Assembly: GCF_900155945.1 (NCBI RefSeq)
Contig: NZ_FTMN01000005.1
Coordinates: 248,001 to 312,000 of the forward strand
Reading direction: 5' to 3'
DNA from: Marinobacterium stanieri
GTDB taxonomy: Bacteria > Pseudomonadota > Gammaproteobacteria > Pseudomonadales > Balneatricaceae
Length of the DNA: 64,000 bases
The number at the start of each line of letters is the position of its first letter. The first letter of the stretch is position 1. Below, in pieces: positions 60,210-64,000 of this stretch. The position numbers were made by a program, and so were the translations under genes. The notes under the pieces are model-generated. The model ran no database searches and was not told the origin of the DNA. It saw only the letters and a list, made by a program, of their open reading frames with translations.

Positions 60210-61196
60210 ATGTATACCGATACTCTGGTGAATACTCTCAAGATGGAACTGGGACAGTGTCTGAACTACTGGCGCATGCCCACCGACGCGCGGGTCGATC
60301 TGCTGACCACCTCGGAGAATGCCACCTTCATTTCGCATGATTGTCATACGGATCGGAAAATAATTATCCGCGTGCACCGCCCGGATTATCACGAGCAGCA
60401 GGAGATCGAATCCGAGCTGGCCTGGATCTCGGACCTGCGCACCTCGGGTCAGATCGAAACACCGGCCCCGATTGAAACCACGCATGGATCGCCAGTGGTG
60501 AGTATCAAGGCCGACGGGCGCGAGTTTTTTGTGGTGGGGTTTGAGCATGTCAGCGGTGCCGAGCCGGATGTGGGGCAAAGCCTGCCCAACTGGTTTGAAA
60601 AGCTGGGAGCTGTGACCGCCACCCTGCATCAGCACAGCCGTGACTGGCAGCCGCCGGACTGGTTCATGCGAAAGCGCTGGACGCTGGATACCATGATTGC
60701 ACCGGATGGCCTCTGGGGTGACTGGCGCGACGCACCGGGTCTGAGCGCCGATGATGAAGCGGTCATTAATCAGGCCATCGGGCATATCGAGCGTGAAATC
60801 GAGGCTTATGGGCTGGGCGATGATCGCTACGGGCTGGTGCACGCAGACCTGCGCCTGGCCAATCTGCTGGTGGATGGTGATCGAATGTCGATTATCGATT
60901 TTGATGACAGTGGTTTCTGCTGGTATGCCTATGATTTCGCCGCAGCAATCAGCTTTTACGAGCTTGATCCGATCATCCCCCAACTGCGCGAAGCCTGGGT
61001 CAAAGGCTACCGCTCTGTAGCTGAGTTCTCCGACGAGGATGAAGCCTTGCTGGAAACCTTCGTCATGATCCGACGCATCATGCTGACAGCCTGGCTGGCT
61101 TCTCATGCGGACAGTGAAGCGGCGCAGGAGTTGATCGATGGCTATGCCGAGGGCACGGCGCAGCTGGCCCGCGTCTATCTGCAAGGACGCCCCTGA
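60210..61196 (+). CDS. Aminoglycoside phosphotransferase-like kinase, probable amino-alcohol kinase (second copy)
   Basis: A 328-residue APH-superfamily kinase. The motif HADLRLANLLVDGD (about residues 210-223) and IDFDDSGF (about 227) are the catalytic and metal-binding parts. It is a paralogue of the protein at 11365-12390. It lies 60 bases after the ethanolamine permease and 17 before the phospholyase-like gene, so phosphorylation of imported ethanolamine or another amino alcohol is a reasonable reading. Confidence 0.7.
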   Translation: MYTDTLVNTLKMELGQCLNYWRMPTDARVDLLTTSENATFISHDCHTDRKIIIRVHRPDYHEQQEIESELAWISDLRTSGQIETPAPIETTHGSPVVSIKADGREFFVVGFEHVSGAEPDVGQSLPNWFEKLGAVTATLHQHSRDWQPPDWFMRKRWTLDTMIAPDGLWGDWRDAPGLSADDEAVINQAIGHIEREIEAYGLGDDRYGLVHADLRLANLLVDGDRMSIIDFDDSGFCWYAYDFAAAISFYELDPIIPQLREAWVKGYRSVAEFSDEDEALLETFVMIRRIMLTAWLASHADSEAAQELIDGYAEGTAQLARVYLQGRP

Positions 61197-61213
61197 GGCG
61201 AAAGGAGACAGAG

Positions 61214-62548
61214 ATGAGCAAGATTCGTGGCATTCTGGATCAGAACGCCTTCAACATGGACAGTATCGACCAGGCCGACGCGCGCATCGGTGCGCTGGTG
61301 CGCAAGCGTCTGGAAACCGTTGGCCCGACCTCCATGCTGTTCTACGAGGAGCCGTTGCATATCGTGCGTGGTGAGGGTGTCTGGTTGTTCGACGATCAGG
61401 GCCGTCGCTATCTGGATGTGTATAACAACGTGCCCTCAATCGGCCACTGCCACCCGAAAGTGGTGCAGGCGGTAGCCGAACAGATGGGCACGCTGAATGT
61501 GCACACCCGCTATCTGCATGAAGGCATCCATACCTACTCCGAGCGTTTGTTGGCGACGCTGCCCGCACCGCTGAATCGTCTGGTGATGATGTGTACCGGC
61601 AGTGAAAGTAACGATATGGCCCTGCGTCTGGCACGCCGCTGGACCGGCCGTCAGGGTATTATCGTCACCGAGGCGGCCTATCACGGCAATACGTCTGCCG
61701 TAACCGAGGTTTCGCCTTCATCCTACAAGCAGGGTATGCCGCCGGACTTTGTCCATATCATCCCGATTTCACAGATGCCCGCGCAGGCTGACCCTGCCGC
61801 CTGGTTCGCGGATCAGGTACGCACCGGCGTAGAGCAGCTCAATGCGTTGGGGCATGGCTGTGCGGCGCTGCTGGTGGATTCCATTTTCTCCAGCGATGGT
61901 GTCTATGCTGATCCGGCTGCATTTCTGAAACCGGCCGTGGAATGGCTGCAGGCCGAGGGCATGCTGTTCATCGCGGATGAGGTCCAGCCGGGCTTTGGCC
62001 GCACGGGTTCAGGCATGTGGGGCTTTGAACGGCATCAGGTTACGCCTGATGTGGTCACCATGGGCAAACCCATGGGCAACGGTTTCCCCATGGCCGGATT
62101 GGTAGCGCGTGAAGAGTTGCTGGCAGCGCTTAATAGCGATGTGGGCTATTTCAACACCTTTGGCGGCTCTACCGTCGCCGTTGCGGCTGGTACTGCGGTG
62201 CTCAATGTACTGGAAGAGGAACAGCTGATGGCTAACGCGGCCAGTCAGGGGGAATACCTGAAACAGCAGCTGACCGGCCTTAAGTCCAGTTATGACGAAG
62301 TGGCCGATGTGCGTGGTGCCGGTCTGTTTATCGGACTGGACCTGTGCGACCCGACGCAGGCAGGCGCGCCGGACCCGGTGCGGACCACAGCTGTAATCAA
62401 TGAACTTAAACGTAACGGCGTACTGATCGGCGCCGCCGGCAAGTCGGGCAGTACGCTGAAAATTCGTCCGCCCCTGTGCTTTGGCCGAGCCGAAGCGGAT
62501 CTGTTCCTGGAACGTTTGCAGCAATCGATCAAGGCCACTGCGGGGTGA
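61214..62548 (+). CDS. Class III PLP enzyme, probable amino-alcohol-phosphate phospholyase (second copy)
   Basis: A 444-residue paralogue of the protein at 10064-11365. The PLP Lys is Lys285 (VTMGKPMGNG), and the YNNVPSIGHCHP and TRYLHEGIHTY segments near residues 74 and 100 are of the phospholyase type. It is read directly after the kinase and six bases before eutB. With the kinase it would turn ethanolamine into acetaldehyde by a cobalamin-free route, in parallel with EutBC. Ordinary transamination of a diamine or amino alcohol is the main alternative. Confidence 0.72.
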   Translation: MSKIRGILDQNAFNMDSIDQADARIGALVRKRLETVGPTSMLFYEEPLHIVRGEGVWLFDDQGRRYLDVYNNVPSIGHCHPKVVQAVAEQMGTLNVHTRYLHEGIHTYSERLLATLPAPLNRLVMMCTGSESNDMALRLARRWTGRQGIIVTEAAYHGNTSAVTEVSPSSYKQGMPPDFVHIIPISQMPAQADPAAWFADQVRTGVEQLNALGHGCAALLVDSIFSSDGVYADPAAFLKPAVEWLQAEGMLFIADEVQPGFGRTGSGMWGFERHQVTPDVVTMGKPMGNGFPMAGLVAREELLAALNSDVGYFNTFGGSTVAVAAGTAVLNVLEEEQLMANAASQGEYLKQQLTGLKSSYDEVADVRGAGLFIGLDLCDPTQAGAPDPVRTTAVINELKRNGVLIGAAGKSGSTLKIRPPLCFGRAEADLFLERLQQSIKATAG

Positions 62549-62553
62549 GTTGA

Positions 62554-63939
62554 ATGAGCTATCAAATCGATATTGGCCAGACACGCTATACCTTTGCGGA
62601 TCTGAAAACCCTGATGGCCAAGGCAACACCGCTTAGATCCGGTGATTGCCTGGCCGGTGTCGCGGCGGAGAACGCCAGCGAGCGAGTAGCGGCGCAGCAA
62701 TGTCTGGCCGAGGTGCCGCTGAAGCGTTTTCTGAATGAGGCACTGATCCCTTACGAGCAGGACGAAGTGACCCGGTTGATCCTCGATAGTCATGATGCCG
62801 AGGCTTTTGCCCCCGTCTCGCATCTGACGGTGGGTGATTTTCGCAATTGGCTGCTGTCGGAGCTCGCCAGCACCGAGGCTTTAAAAGCGTTGGCGCCGGG
62901 TCTGACGCCGGAAATGGTGGCGGCGGTGTCCAAAATCATGCGGATTCAGGACCTGATTCTGGTGGCGCAGAAAACCGAGGTGGTCACCCGGTTCCGCAAT
63001 ACCATCGGTTTGCGAGGGCGTATGTCTACCCGTTTGCAGCCCAACCATCCCACCGACGACCCTGCGGGAGTTGCCGCTGTCGTGCTGGATGGTCTGCTCT
63101 ACGCCAATGGTGATGCGGTGATCGGCATCAACCCGGCCACCGACAACTACCATGCGGTAACCCGTCTGATGAACCTGCTTGATGAGGTGATTCAGCGCTA
63201 TGAGATTCCGACACAGTCCTGTGTACTGACCCATGTGACGACCCATCTGGAAGCGATCAACCGTGGTGCGCCGGTAGACCTGGTGTTCCAGTCGATCGCC
63301 GGCACTCAGGCGGCCAACGACAGTTTCGGCATCAGCCTGTCCATTCTGGATGAAGCGCACAAGGCAGCGCTGGAGCTGGGGCGCGGCACTGTGGGCCAGA
63401 ACGTGATGTATTTCGAGACCGGGCAGGGCAGTGCACTATCGGCCAATGCCCATCATGGCGTCGATCAGCAAACCTGTGAAACCCGCGCCTATGCGGTGGC
63501 GCGCCGGTTTGATCCGTTGCTGGTCAACACCGTGGTCGGCTTTATCGGCCCTGAGTACCTGTATGACGGCAAACAGATTATTCGTGCCGGTCTGGAAGAC
63601 CATTTCTGCGGCAAGCTGCTGGGACTGCCGATGGGCTGTGATATCTGCTACACCAATCACGCCGAAGCGGATCAGGATGATATGGACATGCTGCTGACCC
63701 AGCTGGGTGTGGCGGGGATCAACTTCATCATGGGCATTCCCGGCTCCGACGACATCATGCTCAACTACCAGACCACCTCCTTCCACGATGCGCTCTATGT
63801 GCGTGAGGTACTGAACAAGCCGCCGGCACCGGAGTTTGCGGCCTGGCTGGAGAAAATGGGTATCTTCGGAACCGACAACCGCCTCGCCAGCGGTTCAACC
63901 CTGCCCCCGCCTTTTGCTCATCTTCAGGACAGATTGTGA
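62554..63939 (+). CDS. eutB: Ethanolamine ammonia-lyase large subunit
   Basis: A 461-residue EutB of normal length. Characteristic parts are RGRMSTRLQPNHPTDDP (about residue 153-169), LDEVIQRYEIPTQSCVLTHVTTHLEA-like spacing (about 210-232), VDLVFQSIAGTQ and MYFETGQGSALSANAHHGVDQQTCE (about 286-310). EutBC uses adenosylcobalamin to split ethanolamine into acetaldehyde and ammonia. It starts six bases after the phospholyase stop and is followed at once by eutC. No carboxysome-type shell gene is seen in the window. Confidence 0.95.
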   Translation: MSYQIDIGQTRYTFADLKTLMAKATPLRSGDCLAGVAAENASERVAAQQCLAEVPLKRFLNEALIPYEQDEVTRLILDSHDAEAFAPVSHLTVGDFRNWLLSELASTEALKALAPGLTPEMVAAVSKIMRIQDLILVAQKTEVVTRFRNTIGLRGRMSTRLQPNHPTDDPAGVAAVVLDGLLYANGDAVIGINPATDNYHAVTRLMNLLDEVIQRYEIPTQSCVLTHVTTHLEAINRGAPVDLVFQSIAGTQAANDSFGISLSILDEAHKAALELGRGTVGQNVMYFETGQGSALSANAHHGVDQQTCETRAYAVARRFDPLLVNTVVGFIGPEYLYDGKQIIRAGLEDHFCGKLLGLPMGCDICYTNHAEADQDDMDMLLTQLGVAGINFIMGIPGSDDIMLNYQTTSFHDALYVREVLNKPPAPEFAAWLEKMGIFGTDNRLASGSTLPPPFAHLQDRL

Positions 63940-63942
63940 GGT

Positions 63943-64000
63943 ATGCCGGTGGATAAAAAATCTGTGGATACTCATGCGTTTGTGACCTCAAACAGCTGGG
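63943..64000 (+). CDS. eutC: Ethanolamine ammonia-lyase small subunit, N-terminus only
   Basis: The gene begins with ATG at 63943, three bases after the eutB stop and behind a GTGAGG ribosome site. Nineteen codons (MPVDKKSVDTHAFVTSNSW) are visible before the window ends. The Val-Thr-x-Asn-x-Trp-type start and position fit EutC. The rest of the gene is outside the window. Confidence 0.8.
   Translation, partial: MPVDKKSVDTHAFVTSNSW

Noticed and set aside
1-64000. CRISPR arrays, tRNA or rRNA genes, transposases, integrases
   Set aside because: None could be recognised anywhere in the window on either strand.

Overview
The window looks like a chromosomal segment of a marine gammaproteobacterium (Oceanospirillales-like; an inference from gene types, porins, TRAP-like Tct transport and the high-GC codon use, not from a marker gene). 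Most of it is a catabolic region for methylated amines, amino alcohols and related quaternary nitrogen compounds. No rRNA, tRNA, CRISPR array, prophage or insertion sequence was recognised.

Layout. 1-9050 (+): the N-methylglutamate pathway, mgdABCD (mgdA cut by the window edge), gmaS, mgsABC, followed by folD. 9266-12390 (+): a LuxR-type regulator, then an amino-alcohol-phosphate phospholyase-like class III PLP enzyme and a kinase-like protein. 12482-22230 (-): an aldehyde dehydrogenase, a porin, a TctCBA uptake system, a universal stress protein, an FAD oxidase, a Rid-family protein and an ornithine cyclodeaminase-like protein, with an AraC regulator (22443-23312, +) divergent to them. 23422-27677: a sulfatase, an IclR regulator and an OprD-type porin tied together by repeated palindromic operators, then an IclR gene remnant. 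28080-35165: an ammonium transporter, a GcvT-like protein, the dimethylamine monooxygenase genes dmmABC, a Gdx/SugE exporter and an SDR. 35341-36345 (-): a low-GC oxidoreductase/MerR pair. 36499-46637: a VOC protein and a cluster matching the trigonelline-degradation set (flavin reductase, luciferase-type oxygenase, two aldehyde dehydrogenases, hydrolase, GntR regulator) with a BCCT transporter. 46866-48053: small low-GC hypothetical genes. 48377-55458: a cupin, tmm (trimethylamine monooxygenase), a PAS/response-regulator/histidine-kinase operon and tdm (TMAO demethylase). 55719-57437: a second ammonium transporter with a small membrane protein. 57500-64000: eutR-like regulator, ethanolamine permease, a second kinase/phospholyase pair, eutB and the start of eutC.

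How the genes fit together. Trimethylamine is oxidised by Tmm to TMAO, Tdm splits TMAO into dimethylamine and formaldehyde, DmmABC demethylates dimethylamine to methylamine, and GmaS/MgsABC/MgdABCD move the methylamine nitrogen to glutamate while its carbon enters tetrahydrofolate and is oxidised through FolD. The trigonelline-type cluster would release more methylamine. The ethanolamine genes release ammonia and acetaldehyde. Two ammonium transporters manage ammonia. Four promoters (amt1, the GcvT-like gene, dmmA, amt2) share a sigma-54 -24/-12 element followed 2-3 bases later by a palindrome TTCCT-N3-AGGAA, which suggests one common control circuit. A NarL-type 7-2-7 palindrome lies in front of tdm beside the soluble two-component system.
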